A program made the translations under genes and the position numbers. The notes beneath the pieces were generated by a model that searched no databases, was not told where the DNA came from, and saw only the letters and a list, made by a program, of their open reading frames with translations. A DNA stretch of 64,000 nucleotides from Saprospiraceae bacterium (lineage in GTDB: Bacteria; Bacteroidota; Bacteroidia; Chitinophagales; Saprospiraceae), in assembly GCA_025055285.1 (NCBI GenBank), contig JANWXM010000019.1, forward strand, positions 1 through 64,000, written 5' to 3'. The first letter of the stretch is position 1; the number at the start of each line of letters is the position of its first letter. Shown in pieces: positions 25,342 to 35,809 of this stretch.

Positions 25342-26382
25342 CTATTTTCGCCTTACGACGGAAATTGGATACTGCATGGTGACGCAATGAAGGGAACCAT
25401 GTTGCTCGATGAGTGGGCGGCAATCTATGCCAATAATATCGCGGGAAGGGAAGAGTGCTTTTAAACAGGCAATTGCTTCGGCGTCCTGCGGAACGCGATA
25501 AGTAGGTACTAGGACGGCGCCATTTATCAAGAGGAAATTGGCATAGGTTGCAGGTAAGCGATGTCCATCTGCAGCATAGCATGGCTCGGGCCAAGGCAAG
25601 CGAACCAACCGATAAGGAGTGCCGTTGAGCGTAGTCCACTGCTGAAGCTGCCGCTCCATCCTCAGGAGAGGTTCGTAGTGTTCGTCCTTTGGGTCGGGGC
25701 AATGCACGTAAGCAATGGTATCTGGTGAGCAGAAGCGAGCGAGCGTATCGATATGAGCATCAGTATCGTCGCCGATCAAGAAGCCATGTTCTAGCCACAG
25801 AACTCGTTGAAGGCCAAAAAGTTCGCATAATTGTTTTTCGAGTTGCTCGCGGCTGAGATGGGGGTGTCGGTTAAGCGATAATAGGCATGTTGTCGTAGTA
25901 AGAAGTGTGCCTTGACCATCACTTTCGATGCTGCCGCCCTCGAGCAGCAGACCGACATAGCGATGTTCTGCCTGCAGCAGACCGAGCTCCCAGAGGCGCC
26001 GTGTAATGAGGTTATCCAAGTTGGCAGGAAACTTGAGCCCCCAGCCCGAAAAGAAGAAGTCGAGCACGACCGGATGTTCGTTTTCCCAGATCGTAATACC
26101 GCCGTGATCGCGTGCCCAAGTATCGTTGGAAGGAACCTCAGCAAGAAGGATTCGTTCGGGAGGGATATTGCTCAACCAAGGGCGTACAGCAGCTTCACTT
26201 TGGCAGACGATTAATACCTCTTGATATTGGGCAATGGCTGCAGCGATAGCCGAAAAGCATGAGAGAACCTCTGGAAGCATGGAGGCCCAATCGGAGTGCT
26301 CATGCGGAAAAGTCAGCTGGACCGCACTTTGCGGCTCCCATTCGGCTGGCAATCGACGAACAGGCTGACGAGGCTCAGGCAT
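25342..26382 (-). CDS. Agmatine deiminase / peptidylarginine deiminase family protein
   Basis: 346 residues, matching the family length. Catalytic features in order: NDTWARDHGG (about 87-96, substrate-binding Asp), EGGSIESDGQGTLLTT (about 147-162), HIDTLARF (about 212, catalytic His-Asp) and the nucleophile Cys in GSLHCVTMQ near the C-terminus. It hydrolyses guanidino groups, most likely agmatine to N-carbamoylputrescine; no polyamine genes are nearby to confirm this. It has no signal peptide, so it is cytoplasmic, unlike PPAD of Porphyromonas. It is 78 bases from gyrB in the same direction. Confidence 0.88.
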   Translation of the reverse strand: MPEPRQPVRRLPAEWEPQSAVQLTFPHEHSDWASMLPEVLSCFSAIAAAIAQYQEVLIVCQSEAAVRPWLSNIPPERILLAEVPSNDTWARDHGGITIWENEHPVVLDFFFSGWGLKFPANLDNLITRRLWELGLLQAEHRYVGLLLEGGSIESDGQGTLLTTTTCLLSLNRHPHLSREQLEKQLCELFGLQRVLWLEHGFLIGDDTDAHIDTLARFCSPDTIAYVHCPDPKDEHYEPLLRMERQLQQWTTLNGTPYRLVRLPWPEPCYAADGHRLPATYANFLLINGAVLVPTYRVPQDAEAIACLKALFPSRDIIGIDCRPLIEQHGSLHCVTMQYPISVVRRK

Positions 26383-26459
26383 GGAATAAGTTGCTAGGAA
26401 TCAACACCACAGAAGAGGATACTCCCTCCTCAGGACAAGCTTAAGAAAAGCCTTGGCTA

Positions 26460-28484
<2,025 letters not shown>

Positions 28485-28527
28485 CTAGTTTTCTCCGGCA
28501 GGGTTGCATTCAAACGACCGCAAGGCC

Positions 28528-28556
28528 CTTTCTCGAGCAAAACTATGTCGAGAAAG
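28528..28556. repeat. Inverted repeat between gyrB and the secreted protein gene
   Basis: CTTTCTCGA (28528-28536) and TCGAGAAAG (28548-28556) form a 9-bp stem with an 11-base loop. No T run follows on either strand. It lies 32 bases beyond the end of the secreted protein gene and could be a weak terminator or an operator for gyrB. Confidence 0.45.
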
Positions 28557-28587
28557 AGCCGAACACGGAAGAAAAAGACTCCTACAG

Positions 28588-30396
28588 TCAATACTCTATT
28601 ACCATGCGCCCTATAAAACGGCGGTTTTCTGTGAGAAGTTCTATCAAGTATATGCCCGCCTTGAGCTCTCTATTTTCCAAAATAATTTGGTCGGTGCCGA
28701 CAGGGATGACTCGGTGTTCCAACAATCGTCCGCTAATGTCCCATAGGCGAAGTTGAGCCTCGTGCGAGAGCACTTCTTCTAGGCGGATCCACGCTGGGCC
28801 AGGAGTTGGATTGGGCATTAGGGCAAGCCTTCCGAAAGTTGGATGTTCTACGCTTACTGTACAGTCAAAGTTTGGATTGACTGTAACTGTCATACTAAAT
28901 CGACTGGTGCAGCCTGTGGTTAGGTCAGTAACTTGAAGGCTATATGTGCCACTGTTGCGAGCACAGTAGCGAAAGCCATTTGCTCCCGGGATGGGCGTTC
29001 CCTGGAAATACCATTGCAAAAAGTACCGCTTGGGCAGGGCAGAAGTATCAGTCAGAATTAGGTTGTTGCGGTCATTGAAGAATACCGGTTCTGCGGGTGG
29101 CTTATGAAAAGTAATTGTCTGTGCCGTGGAAACCGCTGTACAGCCCGACGAGTCCACAATCTGTACCTGATAGGTGCCGCTTTGGGTGGGCAGATAAATG
29201 TAGTCAGTACCAGCACCTGGGATAGGTTGGCCATTTCGTAGCCATTGGTTTGGGCCTTTTGTATGGGAGGATTGAAGCACAATGACCTCATCTGGACAGG
29301 CCGCTTGCTGGCTTGCCGTAAGCGTGGGTGGTGTGGGTAAGGGAAGTACTATGACAGTATCTGTTGCGAAGATTTCCTCGACGGGGTTTTCAATCTTCAA
29401 CACCACGCGAAGCCCTCCTGCTGTCTGGAGCGTATCGTTTCCACTCAACACATTAAACGGTAGACTTCCACATAGATCGTCCGAAAGGTCTATGCCGGTG
29501 TCTTCATCCCAAACTTCTAACAAGTAGTTAGTTTGAGGCTTGAGCGGAAGGTACAAGTTAAACGTGAAGGGAGGCACCACGTTATTCACGTGAGGGTTTT
29601 GAAAGACAACTTGTGTGCCTTGCAGGATGCGCAGGTACGGATCCGGTTCGCTGAAGAGATCGGTACAACCCAGACTTACCAATGTTACGGCAGTTAGGAT
29701 ATAACCTACTGTATCAATTCGGGCCTTGTATTTAACTACATAGGTTCCTGGCTGGTTGTATTTGTGTGGCGGAGGATTTTCTCCCGTGAATTTCGTTCCG
29801 TCACCAAAATCCCATTCATAAGTAATTCCGCTCTTACCTTTGGAAGGAAGGTTGTTTAGGAAAGTTACAGTCGCGCTGCCGCAGTCCTTTGCGTTGATTG
29901 TTGTAAAGCCCTTATTAACACTCAACGGCGGCTTAATGATCAGATCGAGGTTGAAAGAAGCCTCTTGGGTAAAAATAAGCACTGTCGCGCGAAGCTTTAC
30001 CCTGAGGACAAAAGAGTCCGCTTTAAGAGGGATTCCGCACATGCGGAAACATCCGTCTGTTTCGGTGCTGGTTTCGAACACCGTCTTGTTCGCCTGCCAT
30101 TGAAGGCCAGGGGGAAGGTTTTCAACTCCCACGATTTCGATGCGAGAGATGGGCAATCCGGGTGGTGTAGTAGAATCCACCTTGCTAACGGGCGTGGTGG
30201 ATTTGGGCACCCGAAACGAAAGGGTAGCATCGTAAGGCTTGCCTCTTTCCCCTGGAGGAAGTGGAGGCAAGTAGAGGGTATCGGCTGGCAGATTGGCCGG
30301 CAAGTTGACGACACATCCCGGACAGCCTGTTTGCGCTAACAACGAGTAGGCAGGCAGCAAGAAGACGAGCACCGCCGTGAGTACTTCTTTTTTCAT
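28588..30396 (-). CDS. Secreted T9SS cargo with PKD and Ig-like domains
   Basis: 602 residues. Signal peptide ending LLAQ, then a Pro-rich region and an Ig-like module (about 75-150). A PKD domain at about 170-240 has YEWDFGDGT and HKYNQPGTYVV. Two further Ig-like repeats share the pattern WLRNGQPIPGAG..YIYLPTQSGTYQVQ and WYFQGTPIPGANGFRYC..SGTYSLQV. The C-terminal ~80 residues are a T9SS type A sorting domain (LMPNPTPG, DISGRLL, GIYLIEL). Probably displayed on or released from the cell surface for adhesion or polymer binding. It lies 78 bases after a related smaller gene. Confidence 0.82.
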   Translation of the reverse strand: MKKEVLTAVLVFLLPAYSLLAQTGCPGCVVNLPANLPADTLYLPPLPPGERGKPYDATLSFRVPKSTTPVSKVDSTTPPGLPISRIEIVGVENLPPGLQWQANKTVFETSTETDGCFRMCGIPLKADSFVLRVKLRATVLIFTQEASFNLDLIIKPPLSVNKGFTTINAKDCGSATVTFLNNLPSKGKSGITYEWDFGDGTKFTGENPPPHKYNQPGTYVVKYKARIDTVGYILTAVTLVSLGCTDLFSEPDPYLRILQGTQVVFQNPHVNNVVPPFTFNLYLPLKPQTNYLLEVWDEDTGIDLSDDLCGSLPFNVLSGNDTLQTAGGLRVVLKIENPVEEIFATDTVIVLPLPTPPTLTASQQAACPDEVIVLQSSHTKGPNQWLRNGQPIPGAGTDYIYLPTQSGTYQVQIVDSSGCTAVSTAQTITFHKPPAEPVFFNDRNNLILTDTSALPKRYFLQWYFQGTPIPGANGFRYCARNSGTYSLQVTDLTTGCTSRFSMTVTVNPNFDCTVSVEHPTFGRLALMPNPTPGPAWIRLEEVLSHEAQLRLWDISGRLLEHRVIPVGTDQIILENRELKAGIYLIELLTENRRFIGRMVIEY

Positions 30397-30474
30397 AAAA
30401 GACCGGTTTTAGTTGATGAAACCATATCCCTCGGCGAAGGGAGAAAACTCGACGGATTAAAAGCCAATGGAGCG

Positions 30475-31284
30475 TTAAAGTCTCACCAGGCGGCGCACGA
30501 CTCTGGCCTTTTCATCGCTAAGGACGACAAGGTAAGTGCCCGCTGCGAAAGTAGAGAGGTCAATAGGGATTCGGTTTTCACCCTCTTGGATCAGAATGGT
30601 CTGTTGTTGGATCAACTGACCATAAACATCCAGCACTTGCAGCTGAAAGAGTCCTCTCTGGGTACTTATTGCTTCGAGATAGCTTTTCTGAGAAGAGGGA
30701 TTAGGCATCAATCGGAGGGCAGTAAAGGGTTCTTCTAGCGTTTGAATTGAAGACGCACATTGGCCCTGTGCTCTCAGGATCAGGTAGTAGTGGTAGTTGG
30801 GATTGATATCTCTGGGTAACTTTAGCGGCACCTCGCCCAATAAAGTCTTTACTCGAACTGTAATGGCTAAATCAAAGGTATCAGGCTGGTTAATAGGCGA
30901 TGGCGTCCCATGCATGAGGATGCAGCCTAAGCTAAGGGCTTGAAAAACGCAGTTTGGAGGATCACACGTGTAGGTCATGCCTACTGGGTAATTTTCAATG
31001 GCATTTGTCAAGGGAATGCTAACAGATTGGATAGGCACTTTGAATCCCAAATACACGAAAGTATCAGGTACGAGTACAGTAACAGATTGGTTGTAAGGTT
31101 CATTGATACAAGCCACCTTTAGGTTGTAGTACGGAGAATCGGGCGAATAGGGCGCCGGAGAGAGTAGTTGCCTCGTCTTCAAGAGGTTAGAATCTCGCTC
31201 GCATCTTTGGGCAAGTGCGGACTGTTCACTTAGCACGAGCGAGCTAGTCATGCAGAGCAGCAGTAAAAAATTCTTCATAGCCAT
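30475..31284 (-). CDS. Secreted T9SS cargo, paralogue of the neighbouring PKD protein
   Basis: 269 residues (ATG at 31284, or two codons in at 31278). Signal peptide ending SALAQ. The middle has an Ig-like (He_PIG type) domain with the pattern C..NCVFQALSLGCILMHGTPSPINQPDTFDLAI, which parallels the F..TDGCFRMCGIPLKADSFVLRV segment of the downstream protein. The T9SS domain is at the C-terminus (LMPNPSSQ, DVYGQLIQ, GTYLVVLSDE). The two genes appear to come from a duplication with domain gain, and are likely cotranscribed. Function unknown. Confidence 0.75.
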   Translation of the reverse strand: MAMKNFLLLLCMTSSLVLSEQSALAQRCERDSNLLKTRQLLSPAPYSPDSPYYNLKVACINEPYNQSVTVLVPDTFVYLGFKVPIQSVSIPLTNAIENYPVGMTYTCDPPNCVFQALSLGCILMHGTPSPINQPDTFDLAITVRVKTLLGEVPLKLPRDINPNYHYYLILRAQGQCASSIQTLEEPFTALRLMPNPSSQKSYLEAISTQRGLFQLQVLDVYGQLIQQQTILIQEGENRIPIDLSTFAAGTYLVVLSDEKARVVRRLVRL

Positions 31285-31464
31285 CGTTTGTTTGCGTGAA
31301 GTAAGTTGGGAAAAGTTACGCGGCTTTGTTTGCTAGACCAGCAGGTCAGCAATATCAAAGCCCAGCAAATGTCGGATATTATTTAAAGAAAAACGATGGC
31401 GGAGGAAATTAAAAAGATGGGCTCTTGGCTGCGCCTACTTTGTTCTCATTCGAAGCATCAACTT

Positions 31465-31818
31465 CTAGGCTTGTGCCCTAACTGCATCCACAATGGCCCG
31501 GAAGGTGCTAGGATGATTGAGCGCTAGGTCTGCCAATACTTTGCGGTTAAGCGCAATGCCTTTCTGAGCGAGCGCATGAATAAAGCGGCTATACGTCAGC
31601 CCTTCGGCACGTGTGGCAGCATTGATGCGCGCTATCCACAGTCGGCGATAATTGCGTTTCTTATACTTGCGGTCGCGATAAGCATAAAGCCACCCTTTTT
31701 CGACGGCATTCTTAGCTACTGTATACACTTTAGAGCGGGCACCGAAATATCCTCGGGCGGCTTTCATAATCTTTTTACGGCGTGCCCGGCTCGCTGGGTT
31801 GTTGGTTGCTCTTGGCAT
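31465..31818 (-). CDS. rplT: 50S ribosomal protein L20
   Basis: 117 residues, standard length. [29 protein letters not shown] is the classical basic N-terminus, followed by [19 protein letters not shown]. It binds 23S rRNA and is needed for early 50S assembly. It is last in the conserved infC-rpmI-rplT order, 82 bases after rpmI. L20 represses this operon in E. coli and B. subtilis; no leader hairpin was identified here. Confidence 0.98.
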   Translation of the reverse strand: MPRATNNPASRARRKKIMKAARGYFGARSKVYTVAKNAVEKGWLYAYRDRKYKKRNYRRLWIARINAATRAEGLTYSRFIHALAQKGIALNRKVLADLALNHPSTFRAIVDAVRAQA

Positions 31819-31900
31819 ATGTACTTTTTTAGTGCGACTTCGAGGCCCTTGTCTAATAGGACGCTTTGACCGAAGCCCTCGTTAAAAAATAGAGTAGCAA

Positions 31901-32095
31901 TTAGATAGTCAGTAAGCGCTCTACGCGACGACGATCTACCTTGTCCACTACAACGTCGGCACGCAGGTGGCGCTTATGTTTCTTTGTCTTCGTGGTTGCA
32001 ATATGGCGGCGCTTGGCTCGATTGCGCATGATTTTTCCTGTACCGGATACCTTAAATCGCTTCTTAGCGCCAGAGTGCGTCTTTACTTTGGGCAT
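31901..32095 (-). CDS. rpmI: 50S ribosomal protein L35
   Basis: 64 residues from the ATG at 32095, where the conserved MPKVKTHSGAKKRFKVSGTGKI begins; in-frame upstream sequence is not conserved. HKRHLR and the basic C-terminus are typical. A TACCTTTG element at 32123-32130 sits between infC and rpmI, so rpmI-rplT may be made separately from infC. Confidence 0.97.
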   Translation of the reverse strand: MPKVKTHSGAKKRFKVSGTGKIMRNRAKRRHIATTKTKKHKRHLRADVVVDKVDRRRVERLLTI

Positions 32096-32122
32096 AATCA
32101 GTGCAAATTTTGAAACGAGGCG

Positions 32123-32130
32123 CAAAGGTA
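32123..32130 (-). promoter_or_regulatory. Putative -7 element (TACCTTTG) for rpmI-rplT
   Basis: Plus-strand CAAAGGTA, 28 bases before the rpmI ATG and after the infC stop. It is the same octamer found upstream of infC, priA, rmuC and others. Confidence 0.5.
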
Positions 32131-32167
32131 AGGCTTCGAGTTGCAGGCGCAAAAATTTCCAGCTTTT

Positions 32168-32824
32168 TTATGAAGAAGTTTTCTTGCCCGATGACTTTCT
32201 AGGCGATACGATCACTGACATTCGCTTACCATCTAAGCGAGGCAATTGTTCAGCAAAACCATATTCTTCTAGCTCCTTGATTAAACGCAACAGCAGCAAC
32301 TCGCCGCGGTCTTTAAACACAATCGCGCGCCCTCGGAATTGAACGTATGCCTTAACTTTATTGCCTTCGGAGAGGAAATTCTTTGCGTGGCGTAGTTTAA
32401 ATTCAAAATCGTGCTCTCCTGTATCAGGACCAAAGCGAATTTCCTTTACTTGTTGCCTAGCAGCGTTAGCTTTTAGCTCTTTTTCTTTTTTCTTTCTCTG
32501 ATAGAGATACTTGCTGTAGTCGATGATTTTTACGACGGGCGGGTTTGCATTGGGAGAAATTTCGACGACATCCAATCCGAGTTCTTCGGCCCAGCGCAGA
32601 AGGTCGGAAGTTCGATAAATGCCCGACTCTACGGGCCGACCCGCTACCTCACTTATCGCAGCGAGGTTATCACCTACTAACCGAACTTCGGGTGCCGTAA
32701 TGTTGCCGTTTATGCGGTGTTCAACTTGACTTCCCCGCTTTTTAGGCTCGCTGGTTTCGGACTTGTTCACTGAACGCGAAGTAGGGATATCTTCGTCCAA
32801 ATTCGGCGTCTTTTTTATTGCCAA
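32168..32824 (-). CDS. infC: Translation initiation factor IF-3 with non-AUG start
   Basis: 218 residues. The N-domain starts around HRINGNITAPEVRLVGDN; a linker with DYSKYLYQRKKKEKE and the C-domain VKEIRFGPDTGEHDFEFKLRHAKNFL..KAYVQFRGR follow. There is no in-frame ATG before the C-domain. The frame opens with TTG at 32824-32822 directly after an in-frame TGA, so initiation must use this TTG or the ATA two codons on. Rare starts on infC are known (AUU in E. coli), where they allow IF-3 autoregulation. The C-terminus is extended with Ser/Lys. Confidence 0.95.
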   Translation of the reverse strand: MAIKKTPNLDEDIPTSRSVNKSETSEPKKRGSQVEHRINGNITAPEVRLVGDNLAAISEVAGRPVESGIYRTSDLLRWAEELGLDVVEISPNANPPVVKIIDYSKYLYQRKKKEKELKANAARQQVKEIRFGPDTGEHDFEFKLRHAKNFLSEGNKVKAYVQFRGRAIVFKDRGELLLLRLIKELEEYGFAEQLPRLDGKRMSVIVSPRKSSGKKTSS

Positions 32825-32907
32825 TCAACTCAAGAGTTTAGTGAAAGAATAGGTTTGCTTCCGTGCAAATTCAGCCTCTTTCTAGAGAACAAAGGCTATT
32901 CGATGGG

Positions 32908-32915
32908 CAAAGGTA
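32908..32915 (-). promoter_or_regulatory. Putative -7 element (TACCTTTG) for the infC operon
   Basis: Plus-strand CAAAGGTA, 84 bases before the infC TTG, giving a leader of about 75 bases. It is divergent from the priA element at 32976. Confidence 0.5.
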
Positions 32916-32975
32916 CGACATTAATTGTATATCCTCTGAGCAGCGATAAAATTTTTACTCTATCTTTTACCAATC

Positions 32976-32983
32976 TACCTTTG
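32976..32983 (+). promoter_or_regulatory. Putative -7 element (TACCTTTG) for priA
   Basis: TACCTTTG 40 bases before the GTG at 33023. Its location within the upstream part of the longer priA frame supports the later start. Confidence 0.5.
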
Positions 32984-33022
32984 CTTCTTGCACCAAAGCG
33001 TGAAGCAAAATATCGTGTAGTC

Positions 33023-35473
33023 GTGTCTTACTTTGCTGACGTTATTTTACCTCTAGCGTTACCCAAACCGTTCTTTACCTACGCTGTTCCGGACGAATGG
33101 ACAGAGGTACTGCGCCCAGGATGGCAGGTAGAGGTTTCTTTCGGGAAAAACAAGCACTATGCAGGGATTGTACGCCGAATACATCAAGAGACTCCTTCTT
33201 ACGCGACTAAGCCAATTCTCTCTGTTTTGTCCAAGGAGGCGCTCCTCTCTGAGCAACAGCTTTCCTTTTGGGAGTGGATAGCTCGCTACTACTGTTGTAG
33301 TTTGGGTGAAGTAATGCAGGCTGCTTTGCCGGCTCAACTGAAATTGAGCAGCGAAACACGTTTGGTACGTTGTTTGGACTATGGTGAAGATTTTTCGGTG
33401 CTAGACGCCGAAGAGCAACTCGTTGCCGAAGCCTTACGCTTGCGCGAGGAAATTGCGCTGGCTGACGTGCAAAAAATTTTACAGAAGAAAACAACGCTGC
33501 CTGTAATACAGCGCCTTATAAGCAAAGGTGTCTTGACCTTGCACGAACAATTGCGTGAGCGCTATCGCCCTAAAAAAGTTTATGCAGTCCGTTTAGCAGA
33601 GCCGTATCGGACGCATCTCGAACTCCTAGCACCTGTGCTAGACGAATTGCTGCGCTATGAACGACAGCATGAGATCTTACTTGCTTATTTACACTTAAGT
33701 CGGCAACGACCCTGGGTGAGTCGACAAGAGCTCTTGGCTAAGGCGAATGCCTCAGAAGCCAGCCTGAAGGCATTGGTCAAAAAAGGGCTCCTAGAGCTCT
33801 ACGAGCGACCAGCAGCAGGCGCCGGAGCGGAATATTCTCAAGAAGAAGCGGTTTCGGCAACCTTATCAGAAGCCCAACGTCGAGCTATTCAGGAAATTGC
33901 CGCTTTTTTTAACCAGCAAAAACCTGTCTTGCTCTACGGCGTAACAGGTAGCGGCAAGACGCAGGTGTACATAGAATGGATTCGGCAAATCATCCGCTCT
34001 GGTGGTCAGGTGCTGTATTTGCTGCCTGAAATTGCTCTTACCGCTCAGCTTATCGAACGGCTTCGGAGTGTTTTTGGCGCTGATGTGAGCGTTTATCATT
34101 CAAGGGTTAGCGACCGCGAGCGTGTAGAGCTGTGGCGTGCTGCTGCTGCGGGCAAGCCTGTTTTTCTAACAGCGCGTTCAGGACTTTTTTTGCCGTTTAA
34201 AAACTTGCAGCTTGTTATTGTAGACGAGGAGCATGATCCTTCGTTTAAGCAGCAAGACCCCGCTCCGCGTTATCACGCTCGCGATGCTGCTATTTATTTG
34301 GCTCGACAGTGTGGTGCTAATGCAATTTTAGGTACAGCCACGCCCTCGCTAGAAAGTTGGCACAACGCTCTTACGGGTAAATATGGCCTCGTCCACATGC
34401 CGGAGCGTTTTGGCGAGTTGCCTTTGCCAGAGATTCGGCTTCTCGACTTGCGTGAACAGCACAGAAAGCGCCAGATGCAGAACTTGTTTGCCCAGCCTTT
34501 GCTCGAAGCTATTCAACAAGCGCTCGACCGAGGAGAGCAAGTTATCCTTTTCCAAAATCGCCGCGGTTACGCGCCTATCTTGGAGTGTCAAGTGTGTGGT
34601 TGGACGGCGGAGTGTCGTCACTGTGATGTAAGCCTAACCTATCACAAACAACAGCATACTTTGCGCTGTCATTACTGCGGGTATGCCGTCCCGATGCCCG
34701 CTACATGTCCCGCTTGCCATAGCGGCAAAATTGCGTTGCTAGGCTCTGGTACTGAAAAGATCGAGGACGAACTAAAAATTTTCTTTCCAAAGGCGCGCGT
34801 TGCTCGTTTGGACCTGGATGCTGTTAGCAGCAAAAATCGCCTCAATGAATTGTTGAGTGATTTTGAGGAGAGACGCATCGATATCTTGGTAGGCACCCAG
34901 ATGATTACCAAGGGACTAGATTTTGACAACGTGGCTCTCGTGGGTGTAGTGGGAGCTGACCAAATGGTTCGTTTCCCGGACTTTCGCGCGGGCGAGCGCG
35001 CTTTTCAATTGCTTACGCAGGTAGCTGGACGTGCTGGCCGCAAACATCGCCGCGGATTGGTGATGATTCAAGCCTGGAACCCTATGCATCCTATCTTTCA
35101 AGAGGTGCTTAAAGACGATTTTCAAGCACATGTTCGACGAGAACTCGAAGAGCGCCAGCGCTTTTTCTATCCTCCCTTTTCGCGTCTTATTCGCTTACAC
35201 GTTCGCCATCCTAAAGAACAGATTGCTATAGAGATAGCCCAAGAATTTGCCGCAATTCTGCGTCAACGCTTAGCGCATCGCGTACTTGGCCCAACATCTC
35301 CGCTTATTGGGCGGATTCGCAACCAGTACATTCAGGAAATCCTTTTAAAGTTAGAAAAAAATGCTGCGCTCCTGGAGGATGTCAAACATTTCATCCGGAA
35401 TACCATCGAGCAATTGACGGCGCAACCTGGTAGGTCAAGGGCGCGAATCTATGCAGACGTAGATCCAGTATGA
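33023..35473 (+). CDS. priA: Primosomal protein N' (replication restart helicase PriA)
   Basis: 816 residues from the GTG at 33023. This start is chosen because the family begins with xYFADVILPLALPKPFTY, because a TACCTTTG promoter lies at 32976-32983, and because upstream residues are not conserved. Walker A GVTGSGKTQVY, DEEH box VDEEHDPSFKQ and motif VI AGRAGRKHRRG are present, as are eight zinc-binding Cys (CQVCGWTAECRHC and CHYCGYAVP..CPACH). PriA reloads the replisome at stalled forks. It is divergent from infC and ends 336 bases before the next gene. Confidence 0.95.
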   Translation: MSYFADVILPLALPKPFFTYAVPDEWTEVLRPGWQVEVSFGKNKHYAGIVRRIHQETPSYATKPILSVLSKEALLSEQQLSFWEWIARYYCCSLGEVMQAALPAQLKLSSETRLVRCLDYGEDFSVLDAEEQLVAEALRLREEIALADVQKILQKKTTLPVIQRLISKGVLTLHEQLRERYRPKKVYAVRLAEPYRTHLELLAPVLDELLRYERQHEILLAYLHLSRQRPWVSRQELLAKANASEASLKALVKKGLLELYERPAAGAGAEYSQEEAVSATLSEAQRRAIQEIAAFFNQQKPVLLYGVTGSGKTQVYIEWIRQIIRSGGQVLYLLPEIALTAQLIERLRSVFGADVSVYHSRVSDRERVELWRAAAAGKPVFLTARSGLFLPFKNLQLVIVDEEHDPSFKQQDPAPRYHARDAAIYLARQCGANAILGTATPSLESWHNALTGKYGLVHMPERFGELPLPEIRLLDLREQHRKRQMQNLFAQPLLEAIQQALDRGEQVILFQNRRGYAPILECQVCGWTAECRHCDVSLTYHKQQHTLRCHYCGYAVPMPATCPACHSGKIALLGSGTEKIEDELKIFFPKARVARLDLDAVSSKNRLNELLSDFEERRIDILVGTQMITKGLDFDNVALVGVVGADQMVRFPDFRAGERAFQLLTQVAGRAGRKHRRGLVMIQAWNPMHPIFQEVLKDDFQAHVRRELEERQRFFYPPFSRLIRLHVRHPKEQIAIEIAQEFAAILRQRLAHRVLGPTSPLIGRIRNQYIQEILLKLEKNAALLEDVKHFIRNTIEQLTAQPGRSRARIYADVDPV

Positions 35474-35697
35474 CTCAGCAAAAATACTTATAAAAATTTT
35501 AGTGCTGACTGACCGAAGCTGAGCATGGCTCGAAGGGAGAGAATCTATCGGCATCTAACCTCTTTTTAAAACTAAAGCGGCTATTTTACGTATAACGCAT
35601 ACATTGGAAATTACACGGTGATGAGTGTGCCTATAAACCGAACGAATGTGGCTTCAACCAGGGAGCATTCTGCCGTGCCTACACAGAGGTAGAAGCA

Positions 35698-35740
35698 CAT
35701 TTTTCGCTGTTTAAAGCAAAATATGCTTAGGCGAAAAATG
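35698..35740. repeat. Perfect inverted repeat with nested stem upstream of the nucleotidyltransferase
   Basis: CATTTTTCGC (35698-35707) and GCGAAAAATG (35731-35740) are perfect complements. The 23-base spacer contains a nested AAGC/GCTT pairing. It is followed by TCTTTCG and seven T. It could terminate priA transcription or act as an operator, since it ends 33 bases before the next promoter element. Confidence 0.6.
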
Positions 35741-35773
35741 TCTTTCGTGTTTTTTTAACAGGTATCACACTAC

Positions 35774-35781
35774 TACCTTTG
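35774..35781 (+). promoter_or_regulatory. Putative -7 element (TACCTTTG) for the nucleotidyltransferase gene
   Basis: TACCTTTG 28 bases before the GTG start at 35810. Confidence 0.5.
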
Positions 35782-35809
35782 CCTAGTAACACTATTACAA
35801 AGCAAATTT

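Larger units (their letters stand above)
35474..35809. other. Intergenic region, 336 bases
   Basis: No reading frame of note. It holds a 10-bp inverted repeat (35698-35740) and a TACCTTTG promoter element (35774-35781), both described separately. Confidence 0.6.

Noticed and set aside
28528-28556. Inverted repeat considered as an intrinsic terminator
   Set aside because: No T run on either strand; kept only as a repeat.
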